Assembly (NCBI GenBank): GCA_026713825.1
Contig: JAPONS010000057.1
Span: forward strand, 1 to 32,336
Direction of reading: 5' to 3'
Source of the DNA: Chloroflexota bacterium
Lineage (GTDB): Bacteria > Chloroflexota > Dehalococcoidia > Lucifugimonadales > UBA1127
Length of the DNA: 32,336 nucleotides
The notes under the pieces were generated by a model. That model had not been told where the DNA came from. It saw nothing but the letters and a program-made list of their open reading frames with translations, and did not search any database. Position 1 is the first letter of the stretch; each line of letters opens with the position of its first letter. Below are positions 22,577-29,927 of the stretch, one piece after another. The position numbers were made by a program, and so were the translations under genes.

Positions 22577-23671
22577 ATGGCAGACGTGGAGGTTCCATCC
22601 GGACTTACAGACATAACAGCTGAGTGGATGACGGAGGTGCTGCGCGGGCGCGGGCTTGACGTGGAGGTCGCGTCCGTGACGCCGGAGGTGGGCGCGGAAG
22701 GCTCGGGGGTGAACGGCATCACCTGCCGGTTGTTCCTGGAGTACGCGCGTGGCGGCGAGGGCGCGCCGGCGTCGCTCGTGGTGAAGCTGCCGTCGACGTC
22801 GGAGACCATCAAGGGGGTCGCGATCCGGCAGCGGTTCTACCACAACGAAATCTACTTCTACGACGACATCGCGGACAGGATCACGGTCAACATCCCGCGG
22901 CACTACTACGGAGGCATCGACGACGAGCGGCAGAACTTCGCGCTGCTGATGCAGGACATGACGCCTGCCGTCGTGGGGGACGACATCGGGAGCTGCACCA
23001 AGGAAGAGGCGGTGCTGGCGGTGCGGGAGATCCCCAAGCTGCACGCGCCGTGGTGGGAGCACCCGGACCTCGACAGCTTCGCGTGGCTGCCCGTCGGGGA
23101 GCCGAACCTGGCCGTGGCCGACGCCCGGTTCGCGAACGAGGTGCTGCCGGGGGTGATGCGCAACTACGGCGACGAGCTTTCGCCGAAGGTGCGGGGTATC
23201 ATCGAGCGGTACTGCACCAACTTCACCGAGACCGTTCTGAGCATGTGCACGAGCCCCAGGACGCTGACGCACAGCGACTACCGGCTGACGAACATGCTGT
23301 TCGGCGGGCCGCCGGACGCGCGGGAGATCACGGTGGTCGACTGGCAGCGGGTGGCGATTGCTCGCGGGCCGGTGGACGTGGCGTTCTTCGCGGTGCTGAG
23401 CCTGACGCCGGAGCTGCGGCGGGCGTGGGAGCGGGAGCTGGTGGAGCAGTACCACGACGCGCTGATGGCGGAGGGCGTGAAAGGGTACTCGCTGGAGGCG
23501 TGCTGGCGGGACTACCGGCTGTGCGCCATCGGGCCGTCGCGGATCACGCTGTCGTTCTCGGCGCGGCCGCGGGAGGACATGGGCGGCGCGCACCTGCTCG
23601 CGCTGCAGCAGACGCTGATCTCGCGCGTGTCGGCGGCGATGGAGGACCTGGACATGGAGGAGTTTGTGTAG
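22577..23671 (+). CDS. APH/EcKinase-like phosphotransferase, second tandem copy, 364 aa
   Basis: Paralog of the preceding gene, aligning end to end without gaps at the landmark residues: K70 (LVVK), H232/D234/N239 in HSDYRLTN, D255 (VVDWQR), ending MEDLDMEEFV. Shared blocks include RHYY, LPVGEPN, YTLTHSDYRL-like and GPxDVAFF. Divergence is substantial elsewhere, so this is an old duplication that has probably specialised. The ATG at 22577 has GGAGG seven bases upstream. An open frame back to 22406 runs through repeats and is not coding. The substrate is unknown. Confidence 0.88.
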   Translation: MADVEVPSGLTDITAEWMTEVLRGRGLDVEVASVTPEVGAEGSGVNGITCRLFLEYARGGEGAPASLVVKLPSTSETIKGVAIRQRFYHNEIYFYDDIADRITVNIPRHYYGGIDDERQNFALLMQDMTPAVVGDDIGSCTKEEAVLAVREIPKLHAPWWEHPDLDSFAWLPVGEPNLAVADARFANEVLPGVMRNYGDELSPKVRGIIERYCTNFTETVLSMCTSPRTLTHSDYRLTNMLFGGPPDAREITVVDWQRVAIARGPVDVAFFAVLSLTPELRRAWERELVEQYHDALMAEGVKGYSLEACWRDYRLCAIGPSRITLSFSARPREDMGGAHLLALQQTLISRVSAAMEDLDMEEFV

Positions 23672-23817
23672 GGGGGGCGTGGCTTGACGAAATCACGAGC
23701 TTTCACCCTGACCCTTGTGCTGCACATGTAAGTGGGCCCAGTTATGCCGTACCATGCGAAGGCCGCCCTGTCCTGCGGGGGCTGGCAGGATCCCGAAATC
23801 GGAGGAATCAGCGCTCT

Positions 23818-23922
23818 ATGCCGAACAATAGCTGTGAACAGGTTGACCTGATCCTCGTCGGCTGCGTCAAAAGCAAGCGCCATCATGCCAGCCTCGCCCG
23901 AGATATCTACACGTCACCACTC
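23818..23922 (+). pseudogene. 5' remnant of a DUF6884-like gene
   Basis: Starting at ATG 23818 (GGAGG twelve bases upstream), about 35 codons read DLILVGCVKSKRHHASLARD then IYTSPLW, which matches the start of DUF6884/YaaA-like proteins (LVxCxxxK...A+DLYxSPLF). After TSPLW the resemblance stops in all three frames, although the frame stays open to 24171, overlapping the next gene. The rest of the gene appears to have been deleted and replaced. Confidence 0.55.
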
Positions 23923-23947
23923 TGGGTGGGAGTTGAGGGGATACAAG

Positions 23948-24832
23948 ATGCATGTACCGGACATTCACCACGCGGCCATCATGGCCGAGGCAATCGCAAG
24001 CGACTTCTACAACGACCGGTTCGACCTGTCCGCGAGGAAGGAGGGGTCCGGCAGCTTACGGCCGCAAATGCCGGGGAGCGACCAGGCGACGCGCCTGCGC
24101 AATTCAGGAGCATCTCTCCGAGCCGTGCGCCTGTTCCTGACATTCGTTTCAGCGATGGACCGCGCTCGTGACGCCACGCGTCTTTGGAATAGCGGGGCTG
24201 AGCTGTTTCAAGCGTACCCGGAGGTCTTTGAACCCGCTGAGGCATCAGCGATCCCGCTCTCCATGCTCCGCGCGAGGCTGTCTAAATACGGAGTGAGCCA
24301 ACGTCATGGCCCAGACTCCTCCGGCTGGCACACCATTGCCCGCAGCCTTGCGGCAAGAGGAAACCCTGTAAGCCGGGTAGTGGATTCCGGCGTTGGGAAC
24401 GCCAGAGAATTGCTCAGTTACCTGCGTATCAAGCACAGGGGGCAATCCCTGTTTCCCTTGCTCAGGGGCCCGAGGATCGGGCCGATGTGGGTGCGTATGC
24501 TTGTCACTCTAGGCGGGGCCACGATAGACGACATGGACATCATCCCTGTCTCGGTGGACGTGCATGTTCGCCGTGTTACACAAAACCTGGGGGTCGTGGA
24601 CACTTTGGATATGTCAGAAAGAGAAGCGAGAGAAGTGATTCAGGACACCTGGCGCGCAGCCATAGCCAGAACGAACATAGTGGGTCCGCCCGAAATAGCC
24701 AACACGTCTGCGGCGCTTGACACGGCCCTGTGGGTATTCGGGAGGCTTGGGTGCAGTCATTGTGAGAAGGTGCCCCGGCCGGTGCCCATCAGTCGTGCAT
24801 GCGACCACTGCCAGCTGCGCATTGCACCCTGA
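23948..24832 (+). CDS. HhH-GPD DNA-glycosylase-like protein with C-terminal cysteine pairs, 294 aa
   Basis: The region around residues 165-220 reads LLRGPRIGPMWVRMLVTLGG then DIIPVSVDVHVRRVTQNLGVV. This resembles the helix-hairpin-helix and following helix of the Nth/AlkA superfamily (PGIGPKTA..., then VDTHVRRVAxRLG). The end carries CSHC and CDHC, 14 residues apart, which could hold zinc or an iron-sulfur cluster. The expected catalytic Lys is not evident and the usual Asp is only a candidate, so activity is uncertain. The ATG at 23948 has GAGGGG seven bases upstream. Base composition is lower in GC than the neighbours, and it overlaps the DUF6884 remnant in another frame. The superfamily call is moderate. 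Confidence 0.55.
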   Translation: MHVPDIHHAAIMAEAIASDFYNDRFDLSARKEGSGSLRPQMPGSDQATRLRNSGASLRAVRLFLTFVSAMDRARDATRLWNSGAELFQAYPEVFEPAEASAIPLSMLRARLSKYGVSQRHGPDSSGWHTIARSLAARGNPVSRVVDSGVGNARELLSYLRIKHRGQSLFPLLRGPRIGPMWVRMLVTLGGATIDDMDIIPVSVDVHVRRVTQNLGVVDTLDMSEREAREVIQDTWRAAIARTNIVGPPEIANTSAALDTALWVFGRLGCSHCEKVPRPVPISRACDHCQLRIAP

Positions 24833-25133
24833 CACGCGCCTCTTGCGTGCGTCGCCCCTTTCCGGCTACTTTCATTTGTGCGGTGGGCTTGCACGGGATT
24901 CGGCGGGGCAGCGTCGACAGGGCGTCCGCGGGCCTCTAACAGCTACGAATTGACTTGGAAAACAACCCGTAGCCGAAATTGGATGAATTAGATACGAATT
25001 GTTTTCCAGATAAACCATTGTGCGGACAGGACGACGCTCTCTCACGGCTTACCCTCGATCGGGAGTGGGTCAAGGCTTTGACGGAAATGACCGTGCAAGG
25101 CTGGTGAGGGTTTCCGGGAGGGGCGCTTTGGGG
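24833..25133. other. Non-coding region with an AT-rich inverted repeat
   Basis: No gene is supported. The notable part is the AT-rich stretch 24944-25020, which contains TACGAATTG twice (24944-24952 and 24993-25001) and the inverted pair TGGAAAACAA (24956-24965) / TTGTTTTCCA (24999-25008). It separates the glycosylase-like gene from the thiolase remnant. Confidence 0.6.
24956..25008. repeat. Inverted repeat in an AT-rich island
   Basis: Perfect 10-base arms TGGAAAACAA and TTGTTTTCCA, 33 bases apart, flanked by a direct repeat TACGAATTG. It could be an operator, a hairpin or a trace of an element end; no transposase gene is nearby. Confidence 0.55.
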
Positions 25134-25199
25134 CTAGTCCGCGCCCAGCACGACGGTGCCCGTGGACGAGAGCAGCCCGCCGGTGCCGTTGACCAGCAT
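25134..25199 (-). pseudogene. C-terminal remnant of a second thiolase-like gene
   Basis: On the minus strand, 22 codons including the stop encode MLVNGTGGLLSSTGTVVLGA-D, matching the last 20 residues of the intact thiolase at 25967 (LINGTGGLLSSTGTIVLGAD) at 18 of 20 positions. The frame continues a few codons upstream (DFVA) and then is lost in the peptidase gene. About a quarter of the bases differ from the intact copy, so this is an old paralog fragment. Confidence 0.75.
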
Positions 25200-25201
25200 A
25201 G

Positions 25202-25903
25202 CTACGAAATCTGTCGCGCGTCTAACGGCGTCTCCACAACCTGCCTGCCTGCTAGCTCGACGCGATACGCTGTCGCGCCTGCCCTTGCGCTGACCACCTC
25301 GGACAGCTCTGTGCCCACGAAGTGGATGGCGGCGTCATCGTCTATGGCGTAGCCGGGCGGGAACCCTTCCGCGACGAGGCTGTGGTAGAGGGGCCGGCGC
25401 TGTTCCTCGCCGTCGTAGTGGGGGCAGTGGGAGCCGGGCAGGAATCCGAGGCCGTCGTGGAGGGGCTTGAGCTCGTTCACGTCGAAGGAGTCGGTGGTCC
25501 CGCACTCGAACCAGCAGAGGGAGCCCGCGCTTCCCCCGCAGAGCACGATGCCGGCCTCCCATGCCTCCTTCAACGCTACGTCGACGCCGTGCGTCCGCCA
25601 AACGGCCAGCAGGTTTGCCGTGTTGCCGCCCAAGACGAGGATGATGTCCTGGCTGAGGAGGTATTCTCGAATGTCACGTACTGTGCGATTGAACAGGGCC
25701 AGGTGGGTCGGCTCACAGGCGGAGGCCGGGAAGTTGCTGTAGAACTGCACGAGGTGGGGAGCGGAATCGCCGGTGGCGGTTGGTATGCAACACACCCTGG
25801 GGCGGTCCTTGCCCGTTAGCGACAGGACGTACTTGTGCATAGGGTGCATTCCGACCGCGGCCGGCCGGGTCCCTCCGAATGCGACTATGTGCTTTCCTTC
25901 CAT
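25202..25903 (-). CDS. Peptidase S51 (peptidase E-like), 233 aa
   Basis: Serine peptidase of the S51 family, which includes aspartyl dipeptidase (peptidase E) and cyanophycinase. Visible are IVAFGGTRP, LVLGGNTANLL (GGNT, residues 92-95) and the nucleophile elbow GGSAGSLCW with Ser125; His162 in CPHYDGE is the likely catalytic His. The length is the normal 230 aa. The ribosome site (GGGGAAG) is close to the ATG. It is on the same strand 63 bases after the thiolase-like gene, so it may be the last gene of that operon. Its stop overlaps the start of the thiolase remnant. Confidence 0.88.
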   Translation of the reverse strand: MEGKHIVAFGGTRPAAVGMHPMHKYVLSLTGKDRPRVCCIPTATGDSAPHLVQFYSNFPASACEPTHLALFNRTVRDIREYLLSQDIILVLGGNTANLLAVWRTHGVDVALKEAWEAGIVLCGGSAGSLCWFECGTTDSFDVNELKPLHDGLGFLPGSHCPHYDGEEQRRPLYHSLVAEGFPPGYAIDDDAAIHFVGTELSEVVSARAGATAYRVELAGRQVVETPLDARQIS

Positions 25904-25966
25904 GACTTCCCCATTTCACGAGACGGGTGGACGGTTGGCGCTCGACAAAGGGCGAGCGGCGTGGCG

Positions 25967-27127
25967 CTAATCGGCGCCGAGGACGATGGTGCCGGTGGAG
26001 GAGAGGAGGCCGCCGGTGCCGTTGATTAGAGCGAGCTTCGGGTTGTCGAGCTGGCGGTCGCCGGCCTCGCCGCGGAGCTGGCGGACGGCCTCGACGATGA
26101 GGAAGATGCCGTACATGCCGGGGTGGGTGTAGCTGAGTCCGCCGCCGCTGGTGTTCAGGGGGAAGCCGCCGCCGGGGGCGGTGCGCTGCCCCGCGACGAA
26201 GTCAGGGCCCTCGCCCGGGCCGCAGAAGCCGAGCCCCTCGAGCGTCACGAGCGTGGTGTAGGTGAAGGAGTCGTAGACCATCGTGAGATCGATGTCGTCG
26301 TGGGTGACGCCGGCGGCCTGGAGGGCGGCGGGGCCGGTGACGCGGGACACGGTCGAGGTGAGGTCAGGCATCTGGCTGACGATGGCGTGGTCGTGGCTCT
26401 CGGCGCCGGAGAGGACCCAGACGGGCGGCTTACGGAGGTCGCGGGCGCGCTCGGCTGAGGTTACGACGACGGAGGCGCCGGCGTCGGTTACGAGGCAGCA
26501 GTCGAGCAGGTGGAATGGCCAGGTAATCCAGCGTGAGTCGTGGTAGTCGTCGAAGGTCATAGGGTCGCGCATCATCGCCTTGGGGTTCAATTGCGCCCAC
26601 CTGCGCGTGGAGACGGCGATCTCCGCGAGGGCCTGCCGCGTGCGGTCCTCGCCGTACTGGTGCATGTAGCGGGTGCAGGCGAGGGCGTAGTTGACGGGCG
26701 GGCCGATGAGGCCGAAGGGCGACTCGTACTGCTGGCCGGGCACGTTGGGTTCGGCGAAGCCACCGCCGCCACCGGAGCCTCGGAGGCGCATGCTGCGGCC
26801 GGCCTGGCCGTGGGTGATGAGGGCGACCTCACAGTAGCCGGCGTTGATGGCCGTCATGGCGTGGGCCACGTGGATGACGAAGGACGAGCCGCCGACGGCG
26901 GTCGTGTCGGTGAAGCGCGGGTGGATGCCGAGGTACTCGCCGGTGGCGAGGGTGGAGAAGCCCGCGGTGAAGAGGCCGTCAACGTCGTCCCTGGAGAGCC
27001 CGGCGTCCTCCAGCGCGTTGTGGGCGGCCTCGGCGTGGTGCTGGAGCGCAGACTTGTTCTCGACGACCCCGATGGCGTCGGACTCGGCGGCGCCGACGAT
27101 AGCGACGCTGCGGCGGAGGTCAGGCAT
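25967..27127 (-). CDS. Thiolase-fold acetyl-CoA acetyltransferase-like protein lacking catalytic cysteines, 386 aa
   Basis: Member of the SCP2-thiolase-like group. The fold is shown by VAIVGAAES at the start, AEAAHNALEDAGLSRDDVDGL, AHAMTAINAGYCEVALITHG and the C-terminal GGGLSYTHPGMYG with its conserved His. The nucleophilic Cys expected before the AHAMTA helix is replaced in TAVGGSSF, and the second catalytic Cys in the last motif is replaced by NGTGG. This pattern is known in Ltp2-type aldolases and other non-thiolytic members, which often need a DUF35 (OB-fold) partner, not seen here. The ATG at 27127 has AGAGGA upstream. The longer open frame to 28021 is antisense noise over the CoA-transferase genes. 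Confidence 0.85.
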   Translation of the reverse strand: MPDLRRSVAIVGAAESDAIGVVENKSALQHHAEAAHNALEDAGLSRDDVDGLFTAGFSTLATGEYLGIHPRFTDTTAVGGSSFVIHVAHAMTAINAGYCEVALITHGQAGRSMRLRGSGGGGGFAEPNVPGQQYESPFGLIGPPVNYALACTRYMHQYGEDRTRQALAEIAVSTRRWAQLNPKAMMRDPMTFDDYHDSRWITWPFHLLDCCLVTDAGASVVVTSAERARDLRKPPVWVLSGAESHDHAIVSQMPDLTSTVSRVTGPAALQAAGVTHDDIDLTMVYDSFTYTTLVTLEGLGFCGPGEGPDFVAGQRTAPGGGFPLNTSGGGLSYTHPGMYGIFLIVEAVRQLRGEAGDRQLDNPKLALINGTGGLLSSTGTIVLGAD

Positions 27128-27140
27128 GGCGTCCTCTCTG

Positions 27141-27165
27141 CCTTCGACAGGCTCAGGGCGAACGG
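27141..27165. repeat. Dispersed repeat, family C, within the CoA-transferase/thiolase operon
   Basis: CCTTCGACAGGCTCAGGG then CGAACGG, identical over its core to 21266-21291. It lies in the 47-base gap between the thiolase-like gene and scoB without disrupting either. Confidence 0.85.
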
Positions 27166-27174
27166 TTGTTGAGG

Positions 27175-27852
27175 CTATGCCCCGTAGAACTCCTTGAGGT
27201 CGGGCGAGATGGTGAGCTTGGCCTCGGTGAGTTCCTGGACTTCCTCCGGCGTGAAGCCGGGGGCGATCTCTCGCAGCAGGAAGCCTTCGGGCGTGATGTC
27301 GAAGAGGCCGAGGTCGGTGACGACGCGTGAGACGACGTTGACGGCGGTGACCGGCAGCTTGCAGCGATTCAGCAGGCGCGGCTGGCCGTCGCGGGTGGTG
27401 TGCTCGAGGGCGAGCCAGACGCGCTTGGCGCCGACGGCGAGGTCCATGGCGCCGCCGATGCCGCCTCCCTTGCGGCCAAGGGTCTTCCAGTTTGCGAAAT
27501 CGCCGTGCTCGGCGACCTCGTACGCGCCGAGGACGGTCACGTCGACGTAGCCGCCGCGGATGACGGTGAAGGAGTCGGCGTGGTGCAGGATGGACGCGCC
27601 GGGCTTCATGGTCACGTACTGGACGCCGGCGTTGACCAGGTTCGGATGCTCCTCGCCCTCGGCGGCTAGCGGGCCGTAGCCGATGAGGCCGTTCTCTGAC
27701 TGGAAGACGATGTCCTTGTCCGCGTACTCGTAGTTGGAGCAGAGGGTGGGCATGCCGACGCCGAGGTTGGCGACCCAGCCGTCCTCGAACTCCATCGCCA
27801 GGCGGTTGCACATGGTCTGGCGGTCGAGCCGCTTCTTGTCCGTAGTCGTCAT
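27175..27852 (-). CDS. 3-oxoacid CoA-transferase subunit B, 225 aa
   Basis: Beta subunit of a family I CoA-transferase (ScoB/PcaJ/AtoA type), which moves CoA between succinyl-CoA or acetyl-CoA and a 3-oxoacid. The catalytic Glu is in SENGLIGYGP (near residue 53); VANLGVGMPTL and the late KGGGIGGAMDLAVG are family signatures. The ATG at 27852 follows GGAGGAG. It starts 15 bases after the subunit A stop, so the two are co-translated. The actual acid substrate is unknown; the adjacent thiolase-like gene points to a degradation pathway. Confidence 0.93.
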   Translation of the reverse strand: MTTTDKKRLDRQTMCNRLAMEFEDGWVANLGVGMPTLCSNYEYADKDIVFQSENGLIGYGPLAAEGEEHPNLVNAGVQYVTMKPGASILHHADSFTVIRGGYVDVTVLGAYEVAEHGDFANWKTLGRKGGGIGGAMDLAVGAKRVWLALEHTTRDGQPRLLNRCKLPVTAVNVVSRVVTDLGLFDITPEGFLLREIAPGFTPEEVQELTEAKLTISPDLKEFYGA

Positions 27853-27867
27853 GGCTCCTCCGATGTC

Positions 27868-28593
27868 CTATGCTCGCCGTTCCGACGGCAGGGTCCAGAG
27901 GCCCTCGGGCGGCGGCGGAATCTTGACCACCCGGTCGACGAAGATGCCGGGGGGGTGCACCTGATTGGGGTCCATCCCGCCGAGCTCCACGATGTCGCCC
28001 TCGATCTCGACGAGGGTGCACTTGGCGGCCATGGCCATGATGGGGTTGAAGTTGCGCTGGGTGAGCTCGTACTGGAGGTTGCCGTAGGTGTCGGACGTGT
28101 GGGTGCGGATGAAGGCGTAGTCGGCGGGGAGGGCGTACTCGAGGACGTACTCCTTACCGTCGATGACGCGGGTCTCCTTGTCCTGAGCCAGCTCCGTGCC
28201 GACGCTGGCGCGGGTGTAGAAGGCGCCGATGCCTGCGGCGGCGGCGCGCATGCGCTCGACGAGGGTGCCCTGGGGCATGAGCTCGGCCTCGAGCTCGCCG
28301 GACTCGTTCAGCTCCTCGAAAAGGTTGCGCTGCGAGGGATGCGGCGAGGCGGAGAAGGCACAGCAGACCTTCTTCACGCGGCGCAGCTCGACGAGGTGGC
28401 CGGTGTTGGCCTTGGCGTTGGTCTGGTCGCCGCGGTTGGTGATGATGGTGAGGTCTTTGGCACCCTGCCGGATGAGGGCGGCGAGCAAGTTCTGCGGCAG
28501 TCCCGGCGGGCCGAAGCCGCCTACCATGATGCTCGCGCCGTCCGGGATGTCCGCGACGGCCTCGTCAAACGTTGAGAGCACTTTGTTCTTCAT
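27868..28593 (-). CDS. 3-oxoacid CoA-transferase subunit A, 241 aa
   Basis: Alpha subunit partnering the next gene. IMVGGFGPPGLPQNLLAAL is the CoA-binding glycine loop (residues 22-40), followed by LTIITNRG and the late AMAAKCTLVEIEGDIVELG segment typical of ScoA/AtoD. No convincing ribosome site is seen; instead the minus-strand hexamer TACAAT (28605-28600) sits six bases from the ATG, suggesting a leaderless message for the operon. It is divergent from the LysR-type gene at 28853. Confidence 0.93.
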   Translation of the reverse strand: MKNKVLSTFDEAVADIPDGASIMVGGFGPPGLPQNLLAALIRQGAKDLTIITNRGDQTNAKANTGHLVELRRVKKVCCAFSASPHPSQRNLFEELNESGELEAELMPQGTLVERMRAAAAGIGAFYTRASVGTELAQDKETRVIDGKEYVLEYALPADYAFIRTHTSDTYGNLQYELTQRNFNPIMAMAAKCTLVEIEGDIVELGGMDPNQVHPPGIFVDRVVKIPPPPEGLWTLPSERRA

Positions 28594-28599
28594 AGGCTG

Positions 28600-28605
28600 A
28601 TTGTA
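28600..28605 (-). promoter_or_regulatory. -10 element of the CoA-transferase operon
   Basis: TACAAT on the minus strand, six bases before the ATG at 28593. The -35 region is not obvious, which fits an activator-dependent promoter, but that is inference. Confidence 0.45.
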
Positions 28606-28768
28606 CTCCGCGGGTGTGGATACGCAGGGTCGCCTTGGTGAATCTCAGCTTTTGTAACACGCTTGCCGTTACGGGGCAAGACCCCAAGGCATGGTGAGGC
28701 GCCGGGGCCGGTCAACCTGCATCGAGACCCGTCCGTGAGAAAGTATTCGTTTGTGTACGTATTACTTA

Positions 28769-28797
28769 TTGACCGAGATTGTATATCGTTATAGTAT
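28769..28797 (+). promoter_or_regulatory. Promoter of the LysR-type regulator
   Basis: TTGACC (28769-28774), 17 bases, TAGTAT (28792-28797), in the most AT-rich stretch of the area. ATTCGTTTG just upstream (28746-28754) resembles half of the lexA SOS box. Confidence 0.55.
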
Positions 28798-28800
28798 TCG

Positions 28801-28833
28801 CGCAATCATATGGAAACAGTACGTTATATTGCG
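28801..28833 (+). promoter_or_regulatory. Candidate LysR-type operator (inverted repeat)
   Basis: CGCAAT (28801-28806) and ATTGCG (28828-28833) form an inverted pair between the promoter and the regulator's start, a common place for autoregulation. The spacing is longer than the typical T-N11-A core, so a looped or two-site arrangement would be needed. Confidence 0.4.
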
Positions 28834-28852
28834 TTGAGGCAGGAGGCGCCGG

Positions 28853-29752
28853 ATGGACTTGCGTGAGTTGCGCAGCTTCTGCGCGGTGGCCCAATTCGGC
28901 AGCATTACCAAGGCCGCGGAGCAACTCATGTTGCGCCAACCTGCGGTGACCCTGCACATACAGGAGCTCGAGCGGGAGACGGGGGTCACGCTGCTGGACC
29001 GGAGCAAGCGGCCGGTGCAGCTCACGGCGGCGGGGGGGCATCTCGCCGAATTGGCGAAGCCGCTGCTGCGGCAGATTGATTCGCTTCCGGTGGAGACATC
29101 TTCATACGCGAGCCGGGGCAGCCTGACCGTGGCGTCCACCACGGAAATGATGCGCAACATGCTTGTAGACTCCATCGTGGCTTACCGGCAGACCTACCCG
29201 GACACTCGCCTCTCCGTGCGCAGCGGCCGCCTGCCGGAGGTGCTCCGCATGGTGCGGGACCGCGACGCGGACCTGGGATTCGTGCCCCTGACAGGGAGAT
29301 TCAGCGAGTTCAACGTTGAGACACTGTTCACCAACGAGCGTGTGCTGCTGGCCGCCAAGGGGCACCCGGTGCTGGACCAGCCCATCGAGAGCCTTCATCA
29401 GATCGCCCAGTGGCCCCTCATCGTCAACATTGGCACACGGGACAACCCGACCTACATCGAGGGCAAGCTCAACGAGGAGGGGTTGGACTACAACGTCGTC
29501 ATGCGGCTGGACCATTTCGACGCAATCAAGCGGTACGTGAGCAAGGGACTGGGCATAAGCGTGGTCCCACGCATCATCCTGGAGCCGGACGACGAAGTCA
29601 CGCTGGGCATCGTCGGGCTGGGGCACATCGTGGATATCCAGAGCGTGGGCATCGTCACCGTGCGGGATACGCCAATGTCCCGGTCGTCGGAACAGTTCGT
29701 CGAAATGCTGCGGGAGACGATACCTGCGCACCTCGCGCCACAGTGGCCGTAG
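28853..29752 (+). CDS. LysR-type transcriptional regulator, 299 aa
   Basis: The N-terminal winged helix-turn-helix covers residues 1-60: LRELRSFCAVAQFGSITKAA, then LRQPAVTLHIQELE and LLDRSKRPVQLTAAG. The remaining 230 residues form the two-lobed periplasmic-binding-like effector domain, with the SLTVASTTEMMRNML start and VSKGLGISVVPRI near the end. The ATG at 28853 has GGAGG seven bases upstream. Divergence from the CoA-transferase/thiolase operon makes that operon the likely target, and an inverted repeat before the gene may be its own operator. The inducer is unknown. Confidence 0.92.
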   Translation: MDLRELRSFCAVAQFGSITKAAEQLMLRQPAVTLHIQELERETGVTLLDRSKRPVQLTAAGGHLAELAKPLLRQIDSLPVETSSYASRGSLTVASTTEMMRNMLVDSIVAYRQTYPDTRLSVRSGRLPEVLRMVRDRDADLGFVPLTGRFSEFNVETLFTNERVLLAAKGHPVLDQPIESLHQIAQWPLIVNIGTRDNPTYIEGKLNEEGLDYNVVMRLDHFDAIKRYVSKGLGISVVPRIILEPDDEVTLGIVGLGHIVDIQSVGIVTVRDTPMSRSSEQFVEMLRETIPAHLAPQWP

Positions 29753-29838
29753 GCGGTTGTATCGACAGCCGCGCGCGTCACAGGCCAACACTTCCGACCT
29801 CGCATCAGCCGGGGTAGCGGGATTCCCACGCATTCGCC

Positions 29839-29867
29839 GTGACAAGCGCGCCCTCTCGGGGTAAGGT
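29839..29867 (+). promoter_or_regulatory. Possible promoter of the metallo-beta-lactamase-fold gene
   Basis: GTGACA (29839-29844), 17 bases, TAAGGT (29862-29867), about 60 bases before the ATG at 29928. Confidence 0.4.
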
Positions 29868-29927
29868 CTAGGCCGAGCCGCCATCGACGTGAGCGAGGGC
29901 GGGCCAACGCCATCAGGAGGGGCCGTC

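Noticed and set aside
21302-23671. Aminoglycoside resistance genes
   Set aside because: The proteins share the APH fold but resemble the broad ecdysteroid-kinase-like branch; sequence gives no support for antibiotic substrates.
23818-24832. Programmed frameshift joining the DUF6884-like start to the glycosylase-like gene
   Set aside because: No slippery sequence is visible, the downstream gene has its own well-placed ribosome site, and the two domains have no known fusion.
27128-28021. N-terminal extension of the thiolase-like open frame
   Set aside because: It overlaps scoB in another frame, contains repeat-derived sequence, and is absent from the thiolase fold.
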